From UBA6168 sp965222975 (lineage in GTDB: Bacteria > Bacteroidota > Bacteroidia > Chitinophagales > Saprospiraceae), in NCBI GenBank assembly GCA_965222975.1, contig CBDCVJ010000050.1:434001-498000 (forward strand): DNA of 64,000 nucleotides. The letters are read 5' to 3'. Each line of letters opens with the position of its first letter. The stretch's first letter is position 1. The notes below the pieces were generated by a model. It was not told the DNA's origin, ran no database searches, and saw only the letters and a list, made by a program, of their open reading frames with translations. A program made the translations under genes and the position numbers. Below are positions 29,737 through 38,338 of this stretch, piece by piece.

Positions 29737-30996
29737 TCACCTGATTTTCAAAGTCAATATTGTAACTACTGCCAAAAGAATACTTACAATCCAAAATCTC
29801 GTCACGATCTTCATTTCCGGCATCCCTCTTTTCTGATAATGATGGTGCAAGGGCGACATTAAAAATATCCGCCGTCCTTCTCCATATTTCCTTTTGGTGT
29901 ATTTGAAATAGGAGACTTGCAACATCACGGAAAGATTTTCAGCCAAAAACACCCCACACAAAACCGGGATTAATAATTCTTTCCGTAAAATAATCGCCAT
30001 GACTGCAATGATCCCTCCGATAGTCAGGCTACCCGTATCTCCCATAAATACCTGTGCCGGATAGGCATTGTACCAAAGGAAGCCGATGCAAGCGCCCAAA
30101 AAGCACATCGCAAAAATCACGAGTTCTTGAGTGCCGGGCAGGTAAAGTACACCGAGATATTTGGCCAAAATAATGTTGCTCGATATGTAAGCAAAAATGG
30201 CCAGAGTCACTCCCACTACCCCGCTCACGCCTGTTGCCAGGCCATCTAACCCATCAGTCAAATTTGCGCCGTTGCTGACCGAAGTGATGATGATTATTAC
30301 CAGCGGCACAAAAATCAGCCAGACGTATTTCACTGCCGTTTCTCTTTCGAAAGGCAGAAGTTTTGCATAATCAATTTGGTTGTTTTTAAAAAAAGGCAAA
30401 TTCGTCACATAAGCCTTGGCATTAACCATCTCCACTGTATCCCCTCTAATATCGGCGTCCAAATAAGATTCGCCAACCGCTTCATATTTCAGTTCATCTA
30501 CCGCTTTCTCTTTTTCCATCCGTACAACCACTTCATCCGATGAGATCATGGAGAGCGCCACTATCAATCCACATCCCACTTGCCCAACTACTTTGGCCTT
30601 ACTGCTCAATCCTTGTTTGTCTTTTTTAAAAACTTTTATATAGTCATCCGTAAACCCTATGATAGCCATCCAGGTCGTTACCAGTAGCATCACAAGGATG
30701 TAGATATTTGTTAAATCGGCCACCAATAAAACAGGGATCACAATGCCCATGATAATGATAATGCCACCCATGGTTGGCGTCCCTTTTTTCTGCATCTGCC
30801 CTTCCAGGCCGAGGTCTCTTATGTCCTCGCCAATTTGAAGGCTTCTCAAAAAGCGGATGATCTTTCCGCCAAACAACATACTGATTATCAGTGAGAAAAC
30901 CATCCCAACTCCCGCCCGGAAGGAGATGTATTGCCAAAGGCTCGCCCCCGGGAATTGAAATTCATTTTCCAGCCATGTAAACAGTTCGTACAGCAT
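29737..30996 (-). CDS. mraY: Phospho-N-acetylmuramoyl-pentapeptide-transferase MraY
   Basis: Integral membrane enzyme that transfers phospho-MurNAc-pentapeptide to undecaprenyl phosphate, forming lipid I. Motifs seen are KKGTPTMGG, GFTDDYIKV (conserved Asp pair), NLTDGLDGLATG, MGDTGSLTIGG and PLHHHYQKRG. The length of 419 residues exceeds the proteobacterial 360. The extra part (about residues 160-215, with VVRMEKEKAVDE and a hydrophilic stretch) is an extracytoplasmic insertion common in Bacteroidota MraY. It follows murE after an unusually long 364-bp spacer and precedes murD. Confidence 0.97.
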   Translation of the reverse strand: MLYELFTWLENEFQFPGASLWQYISFRAGVGMVFSLIISMLFGGKIIRFLRSLQIGEDIRDLGLEGQMQKKGTPTMGGIIIIMGIVIPVLLVADLTNIYILVMLLVTTWMAIIGFTDDYIKVFKKDKQGLSSKAKVVGQVGCGLIVALSMISSDEVVVRMEKEKAVDELKYEAVGESYLDADIRGDTVEMVNAKAYVTNLPFFKNNQIDYAKLLPFERETAVKYVWLIFVPLVIIIITSVSNGANLTDGLDGLATGVSGVVGVTLAIFAYISSNIILAKYLGVLYLPGTQELVIFAMCFLGACIGFLWYNAYPAQVFMGDTGSLTIGGIIAVMAIILRKELLIPVLCGVFLAENLSVMLQVSYFKYTKRKYGEGRRIFLMSPLHHHYQKRGMPEMKIVTRFWIVSILLAVVTILTLKIR

Positions 30997-31130
30997 GCCA
31001 TTACTGAGGAAAACCCAAAAACAAATTCAAACTCAAATTCAAATATTTCTTTTCTAAAAAATGAATTTCATTTTGAAATATGCCGTTGATTTTTCGTTTT
31101 TCTGTTATTCTTTTTTCACAAAACAGTTCA

Positions 31131-31232
31131 AGTAGCGGGTGCCTCCCTTTATTAAGTAAAAAGTAAAAAGGGATGTCATGGGAAAATATTTAATGGAACT
31201 TTTTACATTCCTACTTTTTCTCCCCCGCTACT
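31131..31232. repeat. Nested inverted repeat in the murE-mraY spacer
   Basis: AGTAGCGGG (31131-31139) and CCCGCTACT (31224-31232) form the outer stem. GTAAAAAGT (31156-31164) and ACTTTTTAC (31198-31206) form an inner stem. It is part of the longest spacer within the operon (30997-31360). The rest of that spacer is AT-rich and shows no gene. Confidence 0.7.
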
Positions 31233-31312
31233 TTTAGCTGCTTTTTCCCTTTCGGGAATTTGCGATGATCCCTCCATCAGCGCAATGGAAAATTATTATT
31301 TGTAATTGCTGA

Positions 31313-31367
31313 TTTATGATTTGTGGTTTATTAGCATGTAAAAGCCAAATCAATCACAAATCATAAA
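31313..31367. repeat. 13-bp inverted repeat at the 3' end of murE
   Basis: TTTATGATTTGTG and CACAAATCATAAA are perfect inverse copies separated by 29 nt. The right copy covers the murE stop codon, so a transcript leaving murE can fold here. Confidence 0.7.
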
Positions 31368-32812
31368 TTATCAATCAAAATCTGTTTATCATCAAAAGGG
31401 AACATTTCCCCTTTTATTTCCTGATATTTTTCATGGCCTTTTCCCGCTACCAAAATGATGTCGCCGCTACCGGCCATTTGGCAGGCAGTTTTGATGGCCT
31501 GCAATCGATTTGCAATTGATACCACTTTTCTGGCGGCATAAGGCGGGATGCCTTTTTCCATTTCTGCAATGATTTCATCGGGGTCTTCCGAACGGGGGTT
31601 GTCCGATGTAAGAATAACGTGATCGCTGTAATTGCAAGCCACTTTAGCCATCAAGGGCCGTTTTTTTCGATCCCGGTCCCCGCCACATCCAACCACAGTG
31701 ATAACTCTTCCACCTCCTTTACGCAGATTGAAAACGGTGTTCAGAACCTTTTCAAGTGCATCTGGAGTATGGGCGTAATCCACAATACCAATCACTTTCC
31801 GCTCCTGATTTTGCACATAATCGAACCGACCTTCGGCTGCTTTCAAATTACTCAAAGAGGCCATTATCTCCTGCCTATCCTGCCTAAGCAGGATTGCAGT
31901 TGCATAAACCGACAATAAATTATACGCATTGAAATCACCGATCAGTCGGGCATAAAAGTCTTCCCCATCGAGATCGAGGTGTAGGCCCGTCAAGTAATTT
32001 TCAAGAATCTTCGCCTTAAAATCGGCAGGTTTGCGCAGGGCATACGAAAAGCGTTTGGCTTCCGTATTTTGCAACATTATGTCGCCATTTCGGTCATCTG
32101 CATTAGTCAGTGCAAAAGCAGATTTTGGCAGTTTGTCAAAGAACATCTTCTTGGCATTTATATATGCCCGGAAGGTTTTATGATAGTCTAAGTGTTCGTG
32201 TGTAATGTTTGTGAAAACGCCTCCGGCGAAAAAAAGACCTGCGATACGTCTTTGTGAAATAGCATGTGAACTGACTTCCATAAAGACGTAATCGCAGCCA
32301 GCCTCCACCATTTGTTGTATCAGTAAATTAATAGACTCCGCGTCAGGTGTTGTGTGGGTGGATTTAGTGCTGCGTTTGTTCACTTTATTTTCAATCGTCG
32401 AAATCAGACCGGTTTTGTAACCGAGCGACAGGAACAATTCGTGAAGCAAGGTGGCCGTAGTCGTTTTGCCGTTGGTGCCAGTAATACCAATAAGCTTCAA
32501 TTTTTCAGAAGGCCGATTGTGGAAATTGGAGGCTGCCCAACCAAGGGCCTCGGCACTATTGGAAACCTGCACATAGGTTACTTCTTTCACGAGATGTTCA
32601 GGTAGCGCTTCGCAAATAATGGCTACGGCTCCAGAACTGATGGCTTTTTCAATGTATTCGTGGCCATCCACATTTGTACCTTTAACGGCAACGAACAGGC
32701 TGCCTTGCTTTACTTTTCTACTGTCAAAGTCTATTCGACTGATGATCAGCTCCTTTGAGCCGACGACTGTTTCGGGTAGTATGTCTTTTAGTATTTCTTC
32801 TAATCTTTTCAA
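31361..32812 (-). CDS. murE: UDP-N-acetylmuramoyl-tripeptide synthetase MurE (meso-DAP type)
   Basis: ATP-dependent ligase adding the third residue of the peptide stem. The P-loop is GITGTNGKTTTATLLHEL, and HTTPDAESI and TNITHEHLDYHKT mark the central domain. The C-terminal domain carries DNPRSEDP, the motif that binds meso-diaminopimelate, so a meso-DAP peptidoglycan is expected. The length of 483 residues is normal. It begins 37 bp after ftsI. MurF, which would act next, is not in this window, as is common in Bacteroidota dcw clusters. Confidence 0.96.
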   Translation of the reverse strand: MKRLEEILKDILPETVVGSKELIISRIDFDSRKVKQGSLFVAVKGTNVDGHEYIEKAISSGAVAIICEALPEHLVKEVTYVQVSNSAEALGWAASNFHNRPSEKLKLIGITGTNGKTTTATLLHELFLSLGYKTGLISTIENKVNKRSTKSTHTTPDAESINLLIQQMVEAGCDYVFMEVSSHAISQRRIAGLFFAGGVFTNITHEHLDYHKTFRAYINAKKMFFDKLPKSAFALTNADDRNGDIMLQNTEAKRFSYALRKPADFKAKILENYLTGLHLDLDGEDFYARLIGDFNAYNLLSVYATAILLRQDRQEIMASLSNLKAAEGRFDYVQNQERKVIGIVDYAHTPDALEKVLNTVFNLRKGGGRVITVVGCGGDRDRKKRPLMAKVACNYSDHVILTSDNPRSEDPDEIIAEMEKGIPPYAARKVVSIANRLQAIKTACQMAGSGDIILVAGKGHEKYQEIKGEMFPFDDKQILIDNL

Positions 32813-32849
32813 TGAATAAATGATTGAATGATAGAATGAGTGAATTTTA

Positions 32850-35024
32850 TCATCCCAATCTTATCCATATGGTCTGTCCATTCGCCCTCGTACCAGGTCT
32901 GATGGACTGTCGTTTTACCCGTCCATATTTGCCATTCACTTGCACATCTAACCCCCTATTCTCTAATAAAAACAAGGCATCTCTAAGTCCCATACCCAGT
33001 ACATTTGGTACTTGTTTTTGGGAAATTGGACGTTTTATTAATTTCAAGGAGTCAGGCGCGTTGGCACGGATGATCGCCCAATTGTTATCCGACCGATTGT
33101 GATATTGGACGTCCAATTCGTTCAGTACAGTTTTAATGTCTGGTAAAAATCCCGCATCGTAGTCTGGCATTCCCTTTTTGGTCAAATCAGCTATCGGTTG
33201 GTCATTAACCACTGGGTAGAGTTCCAAATTGGTGCGGTAGGTTTTTTCTGCAATTTCTTTGAAAACTGGCAAGGCGACTTGGCTACCATAATACCCACCA
33301 TCTTTTGGTTTGCTGATGAGCACAATGCACGAGTAAACTGGGTTTTCCGCTGGGAAATAGCCAGCAAAGGATGCTTGATACCCCTTTAATTTTGTCCTGT
33401 CTTCCAAACGCTGATAACCAAGCTGTGTGGTACCCGTTTTACCAGCAAAACTGAACCGGTCGGATCTGTACTTATAGGCAGTACCATAAGTGCTGTCCAC
33501 CACTGCACTTAAAAGTTGCTGTGCCGATTGGATGCTCTTTTTGGAGGCAATGCGCCCTTTCACCTCCGTTACCGGAAATCGTTCAATTGTTTCTCCAAAT
33601 TGCTGGACTTCTGTCACAATAAATGGCTTAACATACGCCCCATTATTGGCCACTGCATTATAAAAGCTCAATAATTGCAAAGGGGTGGTGGCCAATTCAT
33701 AACCTATTGACATCCAAGGCAATGTAGTTCCACTCCAATCATCTTCCTCACTGTAGGCCCTCTTAAAATAGGGAGATGGTTCACCATTGATTTCTATTCC
33801 GGTCGGCAGGTCGAGATAAAAACCCTTTAGACGTTCAATGAACTTATCGGCGCTGTTGTTAGTGTAGTATTTATTATATACCAACCTTGAAACACCTACA
33901 TTGGAAGACATGGCAAACGCGCGTTCTATAGTCGTGTTATTCAGTGTGTGAGGGGTGGCGTCTTCCAGCTCCACGTCATAATAAATGGTCCTCCCCTGTT
34001 CAAGGTCTATGCTGTCGTGCAGATTAATCAGTTCGTCTTCCAGCAAGGCCAACATCGAGGCCAACTTGAAGGTAGAGCCGGGCTCTACGATGGTACCTAC
34101 AGCATGGTTATAATTTTCCCAAAGCGTACCATCTTTTTTCCAGTCCAGGTTGGCTATGGCTTTGATTGCCCCTGTTTTAACATCCATTACAATGGCCGTC
34201 CCATACTCAGCATTGTGCCTGTACATTGCTTTATACATAGCATTTTCGACGATGCCTTGGATGTTCATGTCGAGCGTGGTCACAATGTCGAGGCCAGGCT
34301 TGGGTTCTATTTTTGCTAAATCTGCCAATGGAATCCATACGCCATTGCCCACCTTGTACATTAGGTGTGTACCTTCTTCTCCTTTCAGGACATTATTGAA
34401 ATACCCTTCCAAACCCACATTGATCGAATCCCCTTGAACATACCCAACCGTCCTGTTCGCCAATAACTTAAATGGGCGGTCTCTTTTATATTTAGGGCTA
34501 ATGATCAATCCTCCTTTGAATTGCCCCAGGTTGAAGAGTGGAAAACTGCTGATAAGTTCCATTTCTTCGATGGTTGCATCTTTTTTTATCATAAGATACC
34601 GCTTACCTGCATTTCTCGATTCTTCCAAATAGGTCTTGATCTCATGCCTTTTCTCTTCGAGAAATTCGCGCATGCCGCCCGGAGTAAATGACGGATCAAC
34701 GAATGTGGCAATGCAAAAAGCCAGGCTGTCAATGTTCAGATTCCAATCAGCCGAATCCATGGCTGTTGAATTCGGGTCAAAAGCTATGTCAAAGTACGGC
34801 ATCGAAGTAGCCAGTAGGTTGCCATCTTCGGTCAGGATGTTTCCCCTTTCAGCTTCAACAGGCACTTCTTTTATATAAAGGTCTTCACCTTTCTCCCGCC
34901 ATGTTTTTCCTTCAACCACAGAAATCTGGACAGTGCGGTAAGCAATCGCAACCGCGACTACAAGGATCACTACCAATACGACATAGACCCTGATCAGAAC
35001 TTCATTTTTGATGGTGAAAGCCAT
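32850..35024 (-). CDS. ftsI: Septal class B penicillin-binding protein FtsI/PBP3 with PASTA domain
   Basis: Transpeptidase that crosslinks septal peptidoglycan and works with FtsW. There is a short cytoplasmic N-terminus and one membrane helix (VYVVLVVILVVAVAIAY), then the dimerisation domain. The transpeptidase domain carries all three active-site motifs: STFK (in VEPGSTFKLASM), SSN (in AMSSNVGVS) and KTGT (in FAGKTGTTQLG). A single C-terminal PASTA domain (about residues 668-724, starting VPNVLGMGLRDAL) is typical for this protein in Bacteroidota. The length is 724 residues. It lies between ftsL and murE. Confidence 0.96.
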   Translation of the reverse strand: MAFTIKNEVLIRVYVVLVVILVVAVAIAYRTVQISVVEGKTWREKGEDLYIKEVPVEAERGNILTEDGNLLATSMPYFDIAFDPNSTAMDSADWNLNIDSLAFCIATFVDPSFTPGGMREFLEEKRHEIKTYLEESRNAGKRYLMIKKDATIEEMELISSFPLFNLGQFKGGLIISPKYKRDRPFKLLANRTVGYVQGDSINVGLEGYFNNVLKGEEGTHLMYKVGNGVWIPLADLAKIEPKPGLDIVTTLDMNIQGIVENAMYKAMYRHNAEYGTAIVMDVKTGAIKAIANLDWKKDGTLWENYNHAVGTIVEPGSTFKLASMLALLEDELINLHDSIDLEQGRTIYYDVELEDATPHTLNNTTIERAFAMSSNVGVSRLVYNKYYTNNSADKFIERLKGFYLDLPTGIEINGEPSPYFKRAYSEEDDWSGTTLPWMSIGYELATTPLQLLSFYNAVANNGAYVKPFIVTEVQQFGETIERFPVTEVKGRIASKKSIQSAQQLLSAVVDSTYGTAYKYRSDRFSFAGKTGTTQLGYQRLEDRTKLKGYQASFAGYFPAENPVYSCIVLISKPKDGGYYGSQVALPVFKEIAEKTYRTNLELYPVVNDQPIADLTKKGMPDYDAGFLPDIKTVLNELDVQYHNRSDNNWAIIRANAPDSLKLIKRPISQKQVPNVLGMGLRDALFLLENRGLDVQVNGKYGRVKRQSIRPGTRANGQTIWIRLG

Positions 35025-35054
35025 TTATAATGATATTGGAAATTAGCTATTAGG

Positions 35055-35073
35055 TGTCCCAATATTCGGGACA
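35055..35073. repeat. Hairpin in the ftsL-ftsI spacer
   Basis: TGTCCC and GGGACA pair around AATATTC. Longer weak complementarity (TTAGCTATTAGGTGT with ACACCAACTATTA) surrounds it. Confidence 0.55.
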
Positions 35074-35095
35074 ACTATCAACCAAACACCAACTA

Positions 35096-35419
35096 TTATT
35101 TGTCAACAACGATCCGTTTTACTCTACCTGCTTTTTTGATCAAGCCAAGCCCTTTGACCTCTTCTTCGATTTCGGCAAGGCGGCTATTGAACATGTTTTC
35201 CGATTTGAGTGAATTGTACTGTCGTTTCAATTCTTTTACATCTTTTTGCAGGGTCTGTATCTGCCGGATTTGTTTTTCCGCAAAGTGTGCGTTGGCTATG
35301 TAGATGACGGTGAGAAATCCCAGGAACAACACGAAAGGCAAGTTCTTCAGTATGAGCGAAGCACCCATACTTCCAAAAGCTAAATAGTTCCCGTATGCTA
35401 TTTTCTTCTTTGCCATCAA
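35096..35419 (-). CDS. ftsL: FtsL-like cell division protein
   Basis: Small bitopic protein of 107 residues. A basic N-terminus (MMAKKKIAYGNYLAF) leads to a membrane helix (NLPFVLFLGFLTVIYIANAHF, about residues 25-45). A periplasmic coiled coil follows (KQIRQIQTLQKDVKELKRQY to about residue 87). Size, topology and position between rsmH and ftsI identify it as FtsL, which activates the FtsW/FtsI synthase. Sequence identity is poorly conserved in this family, so the call rests on architecture and synteny. Confidence 0.85.
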   Translation of the reverse strand: MMAKKKIAYGNYLAFGSMGASLILKNLPFVLFLGFLTVIYIANAHFAEKQIRQIQTLQKDVKELKRQYNSLKSENMFNSRLAEIEEEVKGLGLIKKAGRVKRIVVDK

Positions 35420-35430
35420 ACTTGCTTGTC

Positions 35431-35499
35431 AGGTACATCGGTATATTGGTTTTTCGGTTTAACGACCCGATATACCACTAACCATTATACCGACATACC
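35431..35499. repeat. Inverted repeat of CGGTATA-type words between rsmH and ftsL
   Basis: CGGTATATTGGTTTTTCGGTT on the left faces CCCGATATACCACTAACC and ATTATACCG on the right. Several pairings are possible. The right side reaches the rsmH stop codon. Confidence 0.65.
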
Positions 35500-36396
35500 T
35501 ATTTTTTTTATTCCAACTCTTAGTTTAGCACTTCTTGACCTCGGATTTTCTGCTTTCTCTTTTTCCGAGGCGGTTTTTACACCTTTATATAATGTGTCAA
35601 AAGGCCTGTCTATCTTTCCATAAAAATCCTTTATGACCTTTCCTTCGACATTCCCTGTTTTCAATAAATTTTTGACCAAACGGTCTTCAAGTGAGTGATA
35701 GGACATAACCACAAGGCGGCCACCAGGCCTTAAAACTTCAAGTGCTACCTTTAAAAACTCTTTCAAAGACCCCATCTCGTCGTTGACCTCAATGCGAAGC
35801 GCTTGAAAGACCTGAGCGAGGTATTTGTTTCGCTGCCCCCTGACCAACGGGCCAACTACCTGCAAAAGATCGGCGATGGTTTGTAACGGTTTCACTCCAC
35901 GAGTTTCGACGATCTTTTGTGCCAATGTCCGGGCATTCCTTACTTCCCCATATTCTCCAAACACTTTTTGCAATTCGGCTGCAGTACTATTATTCAAAAC
36001 ACTCGCCGCAGTTTTTCCTTCCTGTCGGTTCATGCGCATGTCAAGATCGGCTTCAAAACGGAAGGAGAACCCTCGCTCGGCCACGTCCAATTGGTGAGAT
36101 GAAACACCGAGGTCGGCCAAAATCCCGTCCACCTGTTGGATGCCATGCAAGCGAAGAAAACGCTTGAGAAAACGGAAGTTGTGATGACAAAAAATGAAAC
36201 GCTCATCTTCGATAAGGTTCTCAAGCGCATCATCATCCTGGTCAAATGCCACCAACTTGCCAGATTTTCCTAACTCTTTCAAAATCAACCGACTATGCCC
36301 TCCACCTCCAAATGTCGCATCAACATAGCAACCATCTTTTTTGATGGCAAGTGCTTCGATGCATTCATTGGCCATGACGGGTTGGTGATAATTCAT
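35485..36396 (-). CDS. rsmH: 16S rRNA (cytosine1402-N4)-methyltransferase RsmH
   Basis: SAM-dependent methyltransferase that modifies C1402 in the ribosomal decoding site. It starts MNYHQPVMANECIEAL; this methionine leaves 10 bp to mraZ, whereas the longest frame (from 36489) would overlap mraZ by 83 bp and add non-conserved residues. The SAM motif is VDATFGGGGHS, followed by VAFDQDD, DGILADLGVSSHQLD and ERGFSFR. The C-terminus has FQALRIEVNDE and VVMSYHSLEDRLVK. The length is 303 residues, as expected. It is the second gene of the operon. Confidence 0.96.
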   Translation of the reverse strand: MNYHQPVMANECIEALAIKKDGCYVDATFGGGGHSRLILKELGKSGKLVAFDQDDDALENLIEDERFIFCHHNFRFLKRFLRLHGIQQVDGILADLGVSSHQLDVAERGFSFRFEADLDMRMNRQEGKTAASVLNNSTAAELQKVFGEYGEVRNARTLAQKIVETRGVKPLQTIADLLQVVGPLVRGQRNKYLAQVFQALRIEVNDEMGSLKEFLKVALEVLRPGGRLVVMSYHSLEDRLVKNLLKTGNVEGKVIKDFYGKIDRPFDTLYKGVKTASEKEKAENPRSRSAKLRVGIKKIGMSV

Positions 36397-36406
36397 CAGC
36401 CAGTTT

Positions 36407-36883
36407 TCATTGTGGTGCAGTTGACGATTCTTCCTTCCCAGTATTGCCCAAGGTTTGTTGAGCCAGCGTTGCAAATTCGGCAGGATCAATTTCCATTTGT
36501 GCCTCCCATTGCTTGGCCGACCAAACCTCTACCCTATCGTTAACCGCCGCCAGTATCGCATCGCCTTTGATACCTGCAAACTCCAATAGTGTGTTAGGAA
36601 GGTTAACGCGGTCGGCACCGTCTTTTTTCAAGTGGGAAGCCCCGTTGAGAAAGGCCCGCTTGAAGCGGCGGCTGTTGAGGTCGAAATCATTTAGTTTGTT
36701 AACTTGCACCGTTTTTTCATCCCAAACTTTTTTGGGATAAAGATTGAGACAACCCTCAAAACCTCTATTGATGACAAAAAGGTCACGCTCGTCATTCGGT
36801 AGTTGGTCGAGCAAACCCGAAGGCAACCTAAGCCTTCCCTTATTGTCAATTTTACAGGGGAATTCCCCAAGGATTTGGTACAT
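36407..36883 (-). CDS. mraZ: Transcriptional regulator MraZ
   Basis: DNA-binding repressor of the dcw operon and its first gene. Two SpoVT-AbrB folds are visible: FPCKIDNKGRLRLPSGLLDQ at about residues 8-27 and KKDGADRVNLPNTLLEFAG at about residues 86-104. In each, the conserved (D)xxGR/DR(V/L)xLP signature is present. A short low-complexity C-terminal tail ends in EESSTAPQ. The length of 158 residues is normal. The promoter region directly upstream contains four 10-bp-spaced repeats that match the known MraZ operator pattern. Confidence 0.96.
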   Translation of the reverse strand: MYQILGEFPCKIDNKGRLRLPSGLLDQLPNDERDLFVINRGFEGCLNLYPKKVWDEKTVQVNKLNDFDLNSRRFKRAFLNGASHLKKDGADRVNLPNTLLEFAGIKGDAILAAVNDRVEVWSAKQWEAQMEIDPAEFATLAQQTLGNTGKEESSTAPQ

Positions 36884-36912
36884 ATTATCTCAATCATTGT
36901 CAAATTACAGTC

Positions 36913-36955
36913 CAAAAGTAGTCACTTCTCTCCATTTTCTTCCACTTTCTCCCAC
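36913..36955 (-). promoter_or_regulatory. dcw operon promoter with MraZ box
   Basis: On the minus strand four repeats follow each other every 10 bp: GTGGGAGAAA, GTGGAAGAAA, ATGGAGAGAA and GTGAC. The established MraZ target is TGGGN repeated with 5-nt spacers. They directly abut TACTTTTG (36920-36913), which fits the Bacteroidota -7 element TAnnTTTG. The repeats therefore cover the -33 region, consistent with autorepression. The inferred transcript would start near 36906, about 22 nt before the ATG. Confidence 0.8.
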
Positions 36956-37168
36956 TTTTTGTGAGAAAAGTTTTCCACATATCTGCAATATGCAGAAATT
37001 TCAACACAATTGAAATCATTTGTTTTAAAATTTAAAACAAAATTGTTTAAAAATTTACTTATATAAAAAAATATATTTTTTGTTATAACTATTTCCTTAT
37101 ATCACTTTCCCACTTCTTGACACATATTCATCAAAAAATCTAAATTTTAGCACTATTCAGTACCATTC
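36956..37168. other. AT-rich intergenic region upstream of the dcw operon
   Basis: The segment is very AT-rich around 37020-37085 and shows no ORF. TTTTCCACA at about 36970 resembles a degenerate DnaA box but stands alone. I see no gene here. Confidence 0.5.
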
Positions 37169-37274
37169 AATTACAATTTTCACTACCGTACACTTTTTGG
37201 AAACGACTGATTTTCATGTCTGAAAGAAGGAAAATCAGTCATTTCCAAAAAGTGTACGGTAGTGAATTACAATT
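37169..37274. mobile_element. Palindromic MITE copy 1 with flanking direct repeats
   Basis: Arms of 35 nt (37181-37215 and 37230-37264) are inverse copies with one mismatch around a 14-nt loop. The ends are TCACTACCGTACAC and its complement. The direct repeat AATTACAATT occurs immediately outside on both sides (37169-37178 and 37265-37274), as expected for a target-site duplication, with two extra T bases on the left. A second element with the same ends lies at 42081-42183. There is no coding capacity, so a transposase elsewhere in the genome would be needed. Confidence 0.8.
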
Positions 37275-37358
37275 AAGCTGAATGAGAGGAATAAAGAAAC
37301 CTGCCACTATTGTGGTGGTAAAAAGTGGAACTGGTCAAACTTGGACATGGAAGAAATT

Positions 37359-38174
37359 TCAGTCTTTGAGCTTTGCAGCGACTTTGATGTTGGAGATGGC
37401 CCGGTCTTTTTTCTTGGCAAAGCTCATCCAACGTAATTGAATGACCCCCCAAACGGCCTCTTTCACGATGCCTTTCGACATTTTTGAGATGCCGATGATC
37501 CGGTCAGTAAAGGTGATTGGTATTTCTTTAATCTTGAATCCTAATTGGCGAGAAGCATACTTCATTTCTATTTGGAAAGCATACCCAATAAATTTTATTT
37601 TTTCTAAATCTATGCTAGAGAGTACAATGTTCTTATAACCAACGAATCCAGCAGTAGGGTCTTTCACCCACATCCATGTTATCAGCCGGGTATAAATGGA
37701 AGCACCATAAGAAAGAATTTTACGATCAATAGGCCAGTTCACACATTTCCCTCCTTTCACATACCTCGAACCCACCACTACATCAGCCTCACCGGAAGCC
37801 AACACTTTTTGCATCCTTACCAAATCATTTGGATTGTGGGAAAAATCACAGTCCATCTCGAAGATGAAATCATAGCCCCGGTCCAAGGCCCATTTGAACC
37901 CAGCAATATAGGCAGTACCCAGCCCTAATTTACCACTCCGTTCTTTTAGGAAAACTTTATCAGGATGCTTTGCCTGTTCTTCTTTGACAAGGGCTGCAGT
38001 TCCATCTGGCGAACCGTCATCCACTACCAAGATATGAAAAGGAATGGGTAAAGAAAGCACAGCACGAATCATCTTTTGGACATTTTCATGCTCGTTGTAG
38101 GTCGGTATGATTACTAGGTTATTTGTCAAAACAGTTTGAGTAAGAGGTCGATAATTTATCACTTTAATACACAA
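37359..38174 (-). CDS. Polyprenol monophosphomannose synthase-like GT2 glycosyltransferase
   Basis: GT-A glycosyltransferase resembling dolichyl/polyprenyl-phosphate mannose synthase (DPM1 type). The fold opens with LVIIPTYNEHENV, then ILVVDDGSPDGTAALV, the LGLGTAYIAGFKWAL helix and the metal-binding FEMDCDFSHNP (DxD-type). VVGSRYVKGG and a C-terminal DRIIGISKMS motif are also typical. It has 271 residues and no C-terminal membrane domain. It probably makes a lipid-phosphate-linked sugar for extracytoplasmic glycosylation. The sugar and lipid acceptor are not shown by the sequence. It lies upstream of the dcw promoter on the same strand, separated by 475 bp including a MITE. Confidence 0.88.
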   Translation of the reverse strand: MCIKVINYRPLTQTVLTNNLVIIPTYNEHENVQKMIRAVLSLPIPFHILVVDDGSPDGTAALVKEEQAKHPDKVFLKERSGKLGLGTAYIAGFKWALDRGYDFIFEMDCDFSHNPNDLVRMQKVLASGEADVVVGSRYVKGGKCVNWPIDRKILSYGASIYTRLITWMWVKDPTAGFVGYKNIVLSSIDLEKIKFIGYAFQIEMKYASRQLGFKIKEIPITFTDRIIGISKMSKGIVKEAVWGVIQLRWMSFAKKKDRAISNIKVAAKLKD

Positions 38175-38338
38175 AATTAATAGGAAAGTTCGGGCGCTCC
38201 AATCAATGAGAAGAACGATTTATAAACATTGCATCTATAAACGAAGGCGGAAAATTAATATTTAATGCCCTTTCCGTTATCTTTTTGGCCAACAACTTTT
38301 GGCCGTTGCGACAAAACCAAAAATTATACCGCGACCAA

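Noticed and set aside
36397..36489. Longer RsmH N-terminus from 36489
   Set aside because: It would overlap mraZ by 83 bp and precede the conserved start of the family by 31 residues. The internal ATG at 36396 fits the family and spacing.
36956..36980. DnaA box and possible replication origin upstream of mraZ
   Set aside because: Only one degenerate match (TTTTCCACA) is present. There is no cluster of boxes and no dnaA, dnaN or gidA gene nearby. The AT-rich segment alone is not sufficient.
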